Of a stretch of 64,000 nt of DNA, positions 13,101 to 28,100 are shown one piece after another. The stretch's first letter is position 1; each line of letters starts with the position of its first letter. The notes beneath the pieces are model-generated. The model was given only the letters and a program-made list of their open reading frames with translations. It did not search any database and was not told where the DNA came from. The stretch spans positions 139,158,277 through 139,222,276 of the forward strand of contig OX352761.1 of assembly GCA_947095585.1 (NCBI GenBank), in the 5' to 3' direction. The stretch is from Nephrocerus scutellatus (Eukaryota > Arthropoda > Insecta > Diptera > Pipunculidae). The translations under genes and the position numbers were made by a program.

Positions 13101-16100
13101 TACAATGTAGAACTACCAAGCACTTTGTGGATAGGCCGAACAAAAACACCGCTAAGTTCATTTTGGGAATATCCAGAAGGAACTGTCGGAGCATGATCGG
13201 TTTACTTACCGGACATAACCCGACTGAAGGTCATATGTTTAAGTTGTGACTTATATTGGATCCACTTTGTAAGTCTTGCCTGAAGGAAGAAGAAACAACT
13301 GCACATTTCCTTTGTAGCTGTCCTGCTTACTCCAGGCTACGGATAAACGTTTTTGGAAGGGGTATAGTAACAATCGAAGAACTTCGGTCGTTGAAACTAG
13401 AACAAGTCCTTCGCCATCTTAATGTAACTAAGAGATTTGAATAGTGAACTTACTGGGAACGAGTACAATAGACCGAAGGTGGAAGTGCTCTGGTGTGGTT
13501 TTTTTAAATTATCACACCAATCAACTATTTCTTCGCCTAAATAGCTGAGATATTTCGCTTTCGATATTGCTTCTGAGAATGTCTAAAGTCTCTGTCCTAT
13601 TGGCGTTGACCGTAAGTTTGACGTAGACTCAAAACAAAAAAGTTCAGATGTGGTATATTACACAAACGAGGGTGCCAATTGACTGATCTATTTCTTAAGA
13701 TAACACTGTCACCGAACTTTAATAACTTGATGGTTTGACCAGCTGTGTGGCATGTGGTGCCATCTTTTTGTAACCACATATGCTCCAAGTCAGCCATTTC
13801 CATTGACTGAGACTGCGTTTGCCAGCATCATTGAAGAAGAAGTATGGGTCTATATTTTTGTGTGTGTAGTGACAGCTCGTGTTTCTGATTGCTGACAATT
13901 TTTCTTTTTAAAGAAGCCGTTGAGTCAGACATGGGCTTCAATGCTGAGAGTTAGAGTTAGTGCCCCGAAAGCAAGCTTTGAGAAAATATTTGGTTAATAT
14001 TCAAACTTAGTTTAAGCGTCTAATTTTTCATGAATAAGTGTCAAGTACCAGGCGAGTTTAAACGTCATAAAACCCGAAGCTTAACTCAGGCATAATCGAA
14101 AAACCCTACTAGAAAGTTGGCCGTCCCGATTGCATAAGCCGCTATATAACATAAAAAAGATTAGATATCCGTTTAGAATCTTTTTTCGCACCTTCATTTT
14201 TTCTTTTTCTTTTCTGTTCTGCATACATTTCGATAATAATTCGATAACAAATGAGAACTTCATTCAAAGAACATAAAACTCGCCAAAGTTAATTCAATTT
14301 CTATGAGCCTTGAGCTGAATAAAAAACTCAAATAAAATAAACCAAATGCAAGCTTGTTGCACAAACCACTCTCCCATACAGTTGTAGGCAAAACTAATTT
14401 TTTATTTTTTTATTTGGCTTTTTCAGTGTAGCTGCTGAAACGTAAACATCTACTTGGGGGCGATAAAAAGGTAAACCTGCTCTCCTTTCTGCTCTTGTGT
14501 ATCCACTTGAAAGTTTGTCCTTTCTCGGACGAAACAACGTCAACTTTGCTCACTCACTTTAGCACGCTCGAAGGTCAAACTTAACAGCGCAGAAAACTAA
14601 CTTCCTTTTTGAAATAGGACTGTTACTCTGCGTCGTTCTTGGCACTTTTCTCGATTTTCTTTTTACAAATTTTTCAAAAAGTACATTCAATCATAAAATT
14701 GCATAAGTGATGCAATTGTGTGTAGCTGTAGTTCAGGAGGTCAAATACAACCTCTTTAAGAGAAACAGGGTATTTGCATTTTTAGTCTACCAACTTGGTT
14801 AAATGATTGTAGAAAGATGGCTTAAAAGGAAAAATGAACTATGTATGAAGAAAGTCACCATTCAACAGTTCGCTTTGTGGACATTTTTGTTTATTCTTTT
14901 TTCTATGAGCTGTTAAGGTCGATTTAGGTTTTTACGAGTAAAACTGTTAAATGGCAAAAGCAATTCATGGTAAATTTTTGTCAGACAGGCTTCAAGCTGC
15001 ACTTGCAGATTTGTGACAATCGAAAGAAGTAAACCTTTGGGTAAATCTTAGATCTTTTGATTTTCCAAAAAGTTCCTGTGCCTGTCACATGATAAAAAAT
15101 TACAACTTCAGCGCGTATCAAAAACAGAAAATAACGCTAACCTATTTCTTCATAAATCCTTCATCAGTTTATTTGTTGATATGGAAATTTCGATTCCCAT
15201 AAAGCAAGAAATGCAGATTTACTTTTATCCTTCCTTAAGGACGCTTTTTCGCTGACCTATTTGGCTTCGTTTAGTGTTTTACAAAGTCAACTCGGCCGCA
15301 GTTTTTTGATAAATGTTTATTTAGGCTTTTGGTTTGAGGGTCAGGAGTCAAAGAATAAATCATCGCAGATATAGCTTTTGAAATAGACGAAGGTCGTTAG
15401 GTAAAATCTCAGCAAATCAACCATCAGGATATAAGGGGAACTTTCCTAAATTTTCAGCTGATTGAAGTCTTGTTTTGAGTTATTACTTAGTGATATTGCT
15501 AAGTGTAATGCCAGCACATGTGTCTGACAGCAATATTTTAGGAGCATACTAGTATTCAAACTTCCGTACATTTTCATAGCTCTCTAATTTATGTGCAAAA
15601 AGTGTCACAAATTTTAAGAAAATTACTTTTTCAATGCGCTTATTTACTGAGAACGTCCTGTCAGTTATCTGGGTTGCTTGTAAAAACGTAATTTTTATTT
15701 GCTTAACTGTTCCGTGTTTTTCCAACATTTTCACACAACCTCAGTTTGTCGGACAAAAACATAAACGTCACTTTGGGCAAATATAGATACTCGACAGAAT
15801 AGTACCAACGAAACACCCAATAATTCGTTATCCTTTGGAGTTTTACTAACAACAACAAAATATTTGTCTTGGTTCTTGTTGCCAGCGCATCACATTTACT
15901 TACATTGCACTTTTAATGTCAGACTGGAACTTCGTGTTTCTCCCTCTGTGTTCGTCGCCGCACAAGCATATGATCCGGCACTTTCCCGTTCCAACATTGT
16001 AAGATGCAATATTTCAGAGCTTTCTCCAGACATTCGCATTCCCTGCAAAAACAATACAAAAGATAAATAGTTTTTAAGGATAATTTCATTTCATTGTGCG

Positions 16101-19100
16101 AAAATGAGAAAATGCAAATCGGACACAACAGGAAAATTGCAAATACAATTGCATGACACTTTAATATTAAAAAATATACATTTGTTTTAATGTTCGGGAG
16201 TTTACCTATTCATAATATAATAGATCCTTCAATGGACCCATGTCAAGTAGATGAAACATAATCAGTTTTTATCACATCTCTTTTTACTACGAGTATAAAA
16301 CGTGTCAGTCTTAAGTTATGTCCTAAACAAACAAAGCAAGGATTGTGTTTAAAGTGGCTATATACTAAAACTGTCCGACAACAGTGTTTCTATTATATAA
16401 CACATAAAACAAGAGCTTCTTGTAAATCCTTCTTATCTGGAATACAGAGAGACGCACGCAAGTGAAAAACAAAGCAAAAAGTGAATGAGAAAAACCCAAT
16501 GAACATGATGATGAACAGTTGATCCGTTCTTTATATTTTTTGTTTTATGATTCCGTTTTGATGCTAGAAACCCAGAAGCACAGCGAAGCTCCTTGTGACC
16601 CCTCACACCAATATCTTATTGAGTTGGTTTTATGGCTGATTGCCTGTGTTACACAATAACTACCAGCCATACAAATTTATGCCTTCACAGGCAATAGTTG
16701 AATATAGTAACTATGACATTTTATCAAATCAAATCTATCAACTTTTTGAAAATCCACTATCGAGGAAATATCACATCAGCCAATGGTCACCCTGGGTGAT
16801 GGAGTATTGGCGATCTGCGGATGACATAGGTACTTTTGTGAAATATGAACAACAAATTTAGAAAATGCCATAACGAAACAACAAAAAAAAAACACTTAAA
16901 TAAATTCAAAATTTGATTTATGAAATACATTGTCATGGTATCCCTCTCGTCAATTGATGATTGTGCAATCCTTTCGTTTACACAAAACGTTATTCTTTGA
17001 TTTGTTTATAGTGTGCGGAAGGGGTAGGTTTGCTAAACTTCGCATAATCTCTTACATTTATTTATTGAGACCATTAACAATGAAAAAAATACGTTACGGC
17101 AGTTTTTGTGATGAAAGGAAATGCGAAAAGGATTTATGGATGGCAACATACATTTAATGCTATCGCGAACATTCCTTTTTCTGGCTACGATCGATTTGAT
17201 GAAACCATATATCTAGCGGACTCTCAAATGGGATGAAAGTGTGTATTTAAATGGAAGAACACATCTGTCAGATGATATTCCTATTTTTCTGAAGATTCGT
17301 TTTTGTGTAAACACTCGGCAGTCTGAATTAAGTTTTTTACTGAAAAAAAAAATGGAAATATTGCTTCTACCAATTGAATGGACTTAAAGATAACATCTGG
17401 TCTAAAGATTGTTGTTTCGCCAAAAATACAAGATACATCTACATATATTACACAATTTCGTCGGTTTACACGAATGTTTGGAATTTTAGTTTTCTCATGT
17501 CGTTATTATTAGAGAATTACTTTTTTTAAAAATATTTTAAAAGAACGAACGAACTTGCATGGATATCGGCAGTTAAAATTTACATCAACCGTTGGTCAGT
17601 GCTTTGTATGGTACGGGAAAATTAGGAATGGCAATTATTTCTTCGTGTCCACCTTGCATTTTACAATTATGATTATCGACTTTTCCTCTATAGTCGTTAA
17701 ATTTGGCTCTACAGTCCGGTATTGCCCTTCTGTATATTCTGTAGAGTTCATTATAATTTTTTATCTATACTCGTTACTTAAACCCTTAAATAAGGTTCTT
17801 TTGACTTGTAAGTTTTATTGTGCATTGCTTTTTGATACGAGTATATTCTACCTGCTTTAGTTACGCTTTCCCAAAATCAAATTTCCAAATACATGATCCC
17901 AAAATCGAATTCCCAATAATTAGCAAAATTACAATTTACAAAATCCCAAAAAGATGTCTATAATTTCCAAAAAAAACTTAACTAGGATTTTTTGAGTACT
18001 CTCGCTTGATCATAAACGAGTAATTGTTCGAGGAAACTCTTAATCTACAATGACCAATCATGGTGATCATATTTGGCTCTACAACCGGTGTCCGGTCCCG
18101 CAAAAAATCACTCCACCGGTCCCGATCTCGAGCCGGTGTAATCCAGTTTGGCATCTGGGCGACCTTGTCTACGCCATCCTTCCAGCATAGGCTTGGCCGG
18201 CCTCGCTGTTGTGTTCCATAAAGCCTTCCGCAAAAGACTTTTCGAGCAGGATCCTCTCCGTTCATGCGAGCTAGGTGTACTGCCAACCGGAGCCTGCCAA
18301 GTCGAGCTTCTATTCTCTTCCCTTCTCTTCTCTTCTCTTCACGATGTCGACATCGCGGTAACGCTCCTAGATATCATCATTATAGAGTGTCCGGAATCGT
18401 CCTTCCTCACATACGGCGCCAAGAATTCTCTCGCAGACGTGGCCACCATGTACTTTGTTTTGCTCTCATTTATGTGCAATCCCTAGATTTCGTGCCGCTC
18501 GCTTGATCTGGATAAAAGCTTCCTGTACAGCACTTTGGTTTCTACCAACGATGTCGATGTCGTATGCGTAAGCCAGTATCTGAATGGACTTATAGAGGAT
18601 TGTTCCTATCGCCTTTACGTCAGAGTCTCGGATCACTTTCTCCAACGCCAGGTTGAAGAGGACGCAGGCCAGTAGTGTCAATTATGTCATCAGTGTTTAA
18701 TCGTGTCAGTTTATTTGGGATGCCAAATTCTCTCATGGCTTTATAAAGTTCTACTCTGGCTATGCTATCACAGGCGGCTTAAAAGTCTATAAAAAGATGG
18801 TGTAGGGAGTTTTGAAACTCTAGACATTTGTCTATCACCTGCCTAAGGGTGTTAGTCTGATCAGTTGATATGCCTGGGCACCATACCAACAAGATAGTGG
18901 TCCGAGTCGACGTTGACACCTCGGTACGATCGTATCGTCATCAGATTTGGGTTGTGGCGGCAGTCTATCAACACGAAGTCTATCTGGTTGCGAGTTGCTT
19001 TGTGGATATTTTTACGCGCAAACCTTGTACGCGCAACTAGCTTGCTGTCATCTCTATAACTCGTTGTCCATTGTCATTAGTATTCTCGTGTAAGCTATAG

Positions 19101-22100
19101 ATGCCAATGTACTGCCTGAAGACTGGATCCCTACCTATTTTGGCATTCACAGAATAATTTTTACGTCATACTGAGGACAGGCATGGAGCTCCTATTCGAC
19201 TGATTCAAAGAATTCTTCTTTTTCATCATCTACGGAATCCTCTTTAGGTGCGTTAATGAAACGGTGGGTTTCTCTCTATTCTTGACTAGAAACCCCACAC
19301 CGAGCACATGATGTCTTGCATGACAGCTATAATATATTATATCTTTGACATTTTCTCGAAATAAAAAAGCACAGGTAACTACGAAATTTTAATTTGATAG
19401 TGTCTTCCGACAAATGCATTTAAAGTCCTTAATTGATATTTCTTTTCTTATATAACTTTTTTTTTGTTGAATTTACTTTACTTTTTTTCTTTTGATATTT
19501 ATATATCTTTACTTGTCCAGATTTGATAAATACAGCAGCTACGTGTTTGAATTATTACTTCATTTAATACTTTAAGCCCCTCTTTCAGATCGCTAGTGGT
19601 ATATCTGTCCTGCCTCATCATCACAAGTACGTTATTCTTAGACAGTCTATAAATGTTTAGGAAAATTCAAAAAAGCTTAACGAAGCACAAAAGAATAACA
19701 AAGGACACTTTCCCGATAAACATCAAAATTAATAACTTTTCAATGTCGCCATTGACGTGCTTGCCATAGCTTAACGGATGTTGGCTGTATAAATATTAAG
19801 GATGTGTGTACAGGACCTTTTTCTAATCAACATTCACATATGTTCCCCCTTTAAGTTTTGAAATATTGCGTGCAATCATCGAGGAAACAATTACTTACAT
19901 GAGTGTGCAATAAAAATGATTCATTGTGATACAACGTGCTATACGAGCTATACGCCAAGGATTCAGTCTAATTTGTTTGATTCCTTCACTGTGTTTCTTT
20001 AAGACTAAGGGTACAAAAACCCTATGTATATATGTCGACAATTTTTCAGTATGACTCGTCTGTGAAGACAAGCTATAACTATTTGCTATGAACAAAAATG
20101 TATGACTATTTCGGTAAGAAGTAGGTGCGATTGCTAGCTGAACTATTATCATGCACGATGTACGAATATTGTAATTGAATATAAAAACACTAAATAGTGA
20201 GCGTAGCTGTCATTTTCAGACTGAAGAAGGTCCACATTAATTTTCAAAGTTCACGCCCATGCCATAACCATAACAACAAGGCTATATATTATAAGGCCGT
20301 CTAACTCATCGATTTTAAACAGAAAATTATTGTCATAAATCTTTTAAAAATTGACTGAAAACTTTTCTATGGGACGAAAATGCCAGCAGGCCAACAGAAT
20401 TGAGTAAATTTAATACATCGAGAGTTTTTATTACTGAAACATGTTTGGGGTCTGGCCTTTTGCGATAAGGAATGAATAATGTTGAAGAGTTTGCCCAACT
20501 TTTCTTCAACTTTCATAACATTTCACTTCTGTGCTAAGAGAAGCCTAAGAAGACAGTAGACAGGGAGAAACTTGAACTTTGCCAAAATGTAATTGAAGTT
20601 TAAAGAATACATAAAAAAACGTAAAACTAATTTCCGATTACTGCAAATTTTATAATTTGTTGATGTATTTTTTATGTATCATTTTCGCAACAGCAATTGC
20701 CAAGAGATTGTTATTATTTAAATTCTAAATTTAAAATCACAAAACAACTGGAAGCGAGCAATCGATGGCTCTCAAAATACGAGTAGTTAAAGGTAAACTT
20801 TACACACTAAACATTAATTTAAGCAAAGCCGAATTATGATCTAGAACACAATAGAAAACTTGTAGTATTTTTGTCTCGCATGTCACTTGTCAATAAGCAA
20901 TCTTGGCAACAAAAATGTTCCCTGCTCAACCAGATGCCAAACGAAATTGGGATAAGAGCACAAATCTCATTTCGATATATCGATCCACGCGAATAATCTG
21001 TTTTACATTTAAATTGGAAAAATTCTGCGGAATTCTGTCATTCGGATGAATTTATTTATACCCAGATGATACGAGTATTATAATCAAAATGTTAATAGGA
21101 TTGCAAGCAAACGCCGGAGGAATAACCGAATCACGAGCAGAGACTGAATTCATTGGTTTAGGCGGATAAAAACCATCCGCATATTTTGGCAGTAAGAAGC
21201 AGTGAGTGGATAGCTGTTTTCATCTCACAGTCAGGACGATGTGACAATGTCAGTATAATTGGCTAACTTTTGACACTGAACATGTCAAGTATCGAATGTT
21301 TTCACTTTTAATTAAAACGAAAAGACTCAGTCTTAAAAACCTCAATGTACTCTTAAATAAAACTAAATTAATATCTAAGTTGTGTAGCCTGAACAATTCT
21401 AAGTCGGCAAAATATTCATAAGTAATCCTAAATGACTATGTAAACATAGAGTTAAAAAACACAAATGTATAAAAAACAAAATCTCAATAAAGTACATACA
21501 TACATACTTTCAATTAACGTAAACTCAACCAAAATATTTTTTGTATTAAAATTCGGGATAGTCAACACTTTTCTGTCTTTATAAAAGCCGCATTTATGGA
21601 GACCAGCTTTATAAACTTTACATGTGATTTGTGTGTCATTATGTTGAAATGAATAGTTCAACAATCTCAGGACAACGGCACTGCTGGCATACGCTGATGT
21701 CATCGATATCATTGGGACAATGCAGTGAGCTGTTACAATGTACAATGCGACAATGGGCGGAAATGGTGTTTACTGTTTATTTGCTGTCAGCAAGAAGTGA
21801 CACCCAACACTGACGAATTGAGTTATGGATTCAATAACAAATTATACAAGCTGTACAGCGGCATCCCAAGTCAAAAAACTATATGTACTGGACGTTTGAG
21901 ATGTCTAGGACATATAGAGCGAATGGACTTCAAATCTCAGGTCCTAAAAGACTTCTATTCTAACGCAAATAAACATCACTTTAGAGAAACGACTCACCTT
22001 AGATAACAATAAAAATATAGTATATAACATAACGAGCGCGGAAAGTGCACAATAAGCACTTTTCAGAGAGTAATGTACGCTATTTTTCCAAAATAATTAA

Positions 22101-25100
22101 TTTTCCTCCAAATACAGGAAAGGTTAAATGATCGGGCTAGTCCCTTCAAAGTAAGGTTGGCGCGAGGCCAATAACCCTGCCCGTAGAAAAACCCATTTAT
22201 CATCATGTTTGGCTCTACAACCGGTTTCCGGTCCTGGCCTCCCGCAAAAAATCTCTTTACCGGCCGATGTCAGCCAGTTTGGCATCCCTAAACTCTGGGC
22301 GTCCTGGTCTATGCCATACTTCCAGCGTCGTCTTGGCCGGGTTTCACTCTGTTGTGTCTGGCAAGAGATTGCAGCAGTGCATCGTAGCAGTCCCTGACTG
22401 ATAACGAGTCCATTAGGTTGGGCGACAGTGCTTTAAGTACTGCCCGGCTATCTGAAAAGATATATACCTTTACTAAGATTTATTCGGGCGCATATCTCAA
22501 TGGCATGGAGTTACGCCGTGGGACTATTTTCCATTGGTATCAGTTGGGTACAAAGACACGAACTCTAACTCCAGCTTCCATCTTCGATCCATCTGTGAAG
22601 CAGACCAGACCTCTAGCGTCCAGTGCAGGACGGTAACCAGTAACCCTTGTCCAATATTTCGAAACAGTGCTCCCTGACCATAATGTTGGAGACTGTGCAG
22701 AACATTTTATTTTCAGGTGTCCCACATAGTCACCTGGCTTATAACCTTATTCTAGTGGCAACTTATAATAGCCCATCTAGCAGCATCTTGATGAAGATTT
22801 GCAAAAAGTGAAGGTTTTACAACAGCTTCTAATGCAGTCTTAGGGCAGGTGCGCATGGCACCCGTTATAACTAGACAGGCAATTCTTTGTAGCTTCTGAA
22901 GCTTAGTTGGAAGAAATGCTTACCGAATATGTGGAGAAACTTCCCAACATGATAATGAGAAAAGAAAAATCCTTCATTTCATTTCACCTACTCCAACATT
23001 TCGATAGATTTGTAAAAATAAAATGTGTGAATTTTCTTACAAGAAAAACTATGATATATCAAAGAACCTCAGAAGTTTGCCCTTTCACTGAAAAACTTTT
23101 CTTAGTCGATAAACAACTCGAAGTAAGACATGGCCGCTTGATGGTTTTTATCTTAGCCTCAAAATCTGTGAACTATTTTAATTTAATTAGAACAGTCCAT
23201 TCCTCTATTTACAAATTAAAACAAAGCGATATGTTAAAAACACTTAATTAAATTGCCACGTTATAAGTTGTCTCAAAAGAGGCTAAAAGCTTCCACTGTA
23301 GAGCGCATGCAATTTGTCTTACGTAGGCAGATGTAGGATAAATAATAGAGTTCCAGAATTCCTATTATGCATCAGCACATGTGGTAGCATGTGCAGCTGA
23401 TGATTTGACTCAACTTCATTGTTTATTACTCACCAAAGTTGATGCTACACTTTTCAGCTCACAGGGTTCAAGGTGCTAAAGGATTAAAATGGGTTTTCGC
23501 ATGTTGCTACATAATTAATTTCGCTTCAAATGGAAGAAAAACACAAAACAACAAACAGGATTTAGATTAAAATTCCCACATAATACCTAAGTGTGTGTAT
23601 GAATCAGAGGGGGTGTCGTCTTTGGCGAAGACTATCGCATATAATTATAGTAAAGCACCAAGAATCCTTCATCACACTTACACTTGGCATAAATTCCACG
23701 ACGACGACATCACTGGATGGATGGGCGGGTGCGCGATGCATAACATTGTTGTTGGGCTGTAACCCAGATTCCCCATTTTTTTGTAGCGATGCAAATGATA
23801 AGTTCGTGACCGTATTACTTGATCTTTTAGAAATGCTACGAAAAATATAAGCAAGTTGTATCCAGGCTAGGGTTAAGGACACGAAGGCATGCAGATCCAT
23901 TAATTATTATGTAACGAACTTACTAAACTTAATTGTCGCACGTACGCGTTGGTGCACAAAATACAAGAACTTTAAGAATTACAAGAAAAATGTTTTTTTT
24001 TAATTGTTTCATAAAATAAATAAAGTTGAGGTTGTTTAAGTTAATTTAACAAATTTCTTGAACTTTTATGAAAATAAATAAAAGATTCACTCCTGTATTC
24101 AGTATTCTTTGTCATCCTTTGTTACAAATACTTCAATTAATGTGAAAAGAGGCTAGTGTAGTCAGACACATCGCTCTGTCGGCGATAAAAGATAAAGAAG
24201 TTTTCAAATTAAGAGTAAGGAGCTTTCTGAGGGGCGAGAACCAATCAAACAACAACCAAAATCCCGAATAAAGTCATACTATGCTCGATTTCGACAAACA
24301 TTCAGGAAACAGGATGTACTAATTACCTTCATCCATGCTGTTCTGTATGAGATGTTTTAATAGTCCTTCCTGATTAGAAAAGTCGTAATGGAATGTTAAA
24401 CGAACACAAGTTAGGTATTGCAAAGCAAAAGGCTTTTTATTGGCACTTTGCGTTGAACTCGACCAATTTGTTAAATAATATTGGCACCGCACAGAATACA
24501 CACAGACTAAGGATGTAGGATATTACAGCATTGGCATTTAGGATACTTACGTTTTTGAACCATGAATACGATGATACGGGTGGTCTGGAATCGGCCCGAC
24601 ATTTGAACGTTACGTTTTGCCCTTCGGCTCTGGTCACAACCCGGCTGGGATCCTCGTTAGCTAAATGCACCGACACAGTTGGTGGATCTGCAAGGAGTGA
24701 CATTGTTAGCCAGAAGAATGTGGAACGAATGAGCGATACTTGTATATAAATATCGGTCACTGGTTATATCTTTTGCAATATTTCGGTACTGTGCGATGCT
24801 TTAAAAGTAGGAAATTATGTGGTAAATCTGAGGAGAATCATTTCCACCGGTTAGATATCGTTCAAAAGGAGGGGGAACTAAAATCAAAAATTTACTTTTA
24901 CTGCTCAATTAAAAAGCTTAAAATAAGGATGGGAAGTGCAAAATTAAAGTTCGTGTTGGCAGGTTTCGGCTTTTGCCGAAAAGCATAAAGCGAAAATAAA
25001 ATAAAATAATAAAAATGTTAGGTTCGAGGTTTTATTGTTGTGGATTAAACTTTATGAGAAGCCTTATTTGGAATGAATTGCTGTTGCACAGCATACTTCG

Positions 25101-28100
25101 TTCATGTATTTCTCGTGACTTTACTTACAAGCAACACGAATTATCCTCTTATCCTCAATGGCACCTCCGGAGAACCAAGGATTTGATGCCCGACATGTAA
25201 GTTCAGCATTATCATTTTCCGATGTCACCTTGAGTGTAAGGATGCTCGTCGTCAGATTGGAATCCTGTTGGTTACAAATATGAAATGAAATAATATGAAT
25301 ATTGAGTTACACTTAACTATGTATAACGCTGTAGAAAAACGATGCAACACACACATAAAGAAAAACGTTCGGTGAGATTCTATTTGAGTCATTTAATGGG
25401 TGCGTGTGTGGCCTACTCGTCCCTTAATAGTTTTTTTAAGTGTTCTCAAATCTGAATGGGGATAACGAAGAACACCAGACAGCACTGTATTTTGTTTTGT
25501 TGCCACACCTTTCGGCAAGAGACAGAAAAGGTTGAATGAAAGCTTAATATTAATAGTATTTAATGCGATAGACCGTTTGTTTCTCGCAACCATTCATGTT
25601 GTGCTTGTTTTTGACACACAAATGTCAGGGATCTACAATTAAAGCCATATCCGCAAATCCGAATTGGGAAGTTGGTAGATATCATATATCATAATATCAG
25701 CGGTTAAATATATGTTTTTTAATTCTCTACATTCTTCGCGTACCCGTTTGTTGTTTGTGGCTGGCTAGCTGACTGGCCAAATCTTGTAATTAATTTTGAA
25801 TCCACTTCCTAAACCAAATTTTATTCAAACTTTGCACACATGTGTATCTTCGATGACAACACTTTCTATTAAAATTTTAAGCCGCTCGGGCTTCAAATTT
25901 TTTACATAATTTACCCGGTTTTCTTAAAATTATATACACATGTGTATCTACGATGTATAACACTTTTTGAAACAATTTTGAAGTGATCGAGTCCCGGGGT
26001 CGGGGGGTTCCCATACAATTTTTTCTATATAAATGTACACGGTTTTCTTCAAATGTTGCACAAATATAAGTACCTCTGATTAAAGAATTTACACAAAAAA
26101 TGTTCCTCATCCTCAGTGAAAGCTCTTCCTAATCCAAGGTGGAACAGCATACGCCGATAAATGCTTGGCTAAGAGGGGCACAGTCGACAGTATGCTCTCT
26201 CATGAATGACCCCCTTTCCCGGATACTCGATTGATTTCAGTTTTAATAACTATGAGATCGATGCATCTTAAAGCGCATCAACCTCGGGTCCTGCTCTTGA
26301 GCAACCCGCTGTATCTAGAGAAGCTTTTGAGCTCTCGATGCCCTACCCCATGTTGGCCTCAACTGCTCTGTCTGCTGTTGAGCAGCCGAACCCTATCCAG
26401 ACCTCAGACGCCATAGCCATAAGGGCCCCATCTGTAACTCACAAGGGCGTCAGCACTGAGGCTGTGGAATCAGTCACTTCTGTTTTTGACGCATCCACAA
26501 TCGTTTATGCATGTAGCTTTATCCCGGAGAAATATTGGGGAGGCATGAGATGGGCTACTGATCCAGCAACACCGAGGTGGATTCATTAAATTGAACTCGC
26601 TATAGATAAGGGGTGCCGTGGATCAGGTGATAGGAGCATGGACTGTTGAGCAGGGGGTTCGTGGTTCGAATCCCAGTAACGCCAAAGTATTTTTCACGGT
26701 ATCCCACCTCTCGCAAAAGTTTGAAAAACGTCCGAGAGTAATAACTTGTCACTGAAAGCTTCTCAATTCGCCGTTCGGTTCCGGCATTAAATTTTAGGTC
26801 CCTCCATTTGTGTGCATGCTCACCACAAAATGGTTGTGAGAAGTCAGGCCTTGGACCGCATGGTCTGTCGCGCCGATATTTTTATAGATAATGGGACTTA
26901 AACATGCTTTTCGCATGGGCAAGGATAAAGAGAGTCCTCTTACTTTTTCCAAAACCATCCCTTCATCTCAGCATCCAAGGAGGACTAATGAGCTCCATTA
27001 TAGTGGTACAGGCGAACCTGCATAATGCGAAGGGCACGTCCGTTACCCTCAGCAAGCGGTTCGCCGAGGAAAATATAACCCTTGGTAACTCTGCTAAATG
27101 CACGAAGTGTTGGGATGAATATATGTTCGCCCTTGTAGAGTACAACTCTGAATTAAGTCGATCCAAACGTGCCACTTGGAGGATATGCTGCGGAAACATT
27201 GTCAAAATGCCAGTAGCTGCAGGAATCCATAAAGCATTAGTGAAGGATCAGACAAGTTGTTTAGGTTTATTGAAAAAGGCCGATGGCACCTACACGTCGG
27301 ACCGTGAGGATACAATCAGAACCCTACTCCAGGTTCATTTCCCTGATTCGTCTTCTCGTTCACCATACACGTACCTGAACTCATCTGACCAAAGGGTCTG
27401 TATTACTAGTAGGGTAAATAGTTAATCCAGTAAAATATTCAGAGACAGAATGTAGATTCTGCTCGAAAGATGAAGAGTCATCCGAGCATCTCAGTGAATT
27501 CCTAGCATTACTTTGGTTAAGGAGACGCTTCTTTCACAAGGAAATATTCTCGACAGAGAAATTCTGCTACAAAGGATATACTATCCCTCATTAGGGAGGT
27601 GGTAGGTCTCTTATTGTAAGGACACTCTAAGATACAATAGATCTTTCGACGTAGAGAGCTTAAACTTTTGAGTATTTAAGTCCAAAATAGCATTTTTTAT
27701 ATTCCGCTGTTGTGGCTGTTTTTTTTTAAGTTTTACTTTCTGAAATAAATCGTGAAATTGAAATTTAATTTAAGCAAAATATTTGCAATTGTTTCCATCT
27801 CAGAGTAAATCTTTATTCAGGCAATCTTAACTTGAATCCTAAATGTCCGAAAGTTACTTTCAGTAGCCGGAAGCAAATACATAAAACGGATGGATTTTTG
27901 CATTTTTATCTGTAAGTGCACATTATTTTTTTTTTTAATCTACATTCCAAAGAACGAGATCTTGATCTCTTATGTATGCATTATGGAATTGACAGCGCAT
28001 CTCGTACTTGAACTTCGGAACTTGTACCTACACACAATGCGCTCTACTGAAAAAGTAAAGTAAAAATCCAGTACGTCAACGTTTGCACGCAGACCCAAAA

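Noticed and set aside
22907..23251. 114-codon plus-strand open frame
   Set aside because: No family signature; it starts inside a LINE remnant and runs into AT-rich intron DNA.
23370..23403. Short near-palindrome as a microRNA precursor
   Set aside because: Arms are only about 12-15 bp with a short loop, too small for a microRNA hairpin.
26613..26684. Functional tRNA gene
   Set aside because: The B box is good, but the acceptor stem does not pair well and the segment runs straight into a SINE body that recurs elsewhere.
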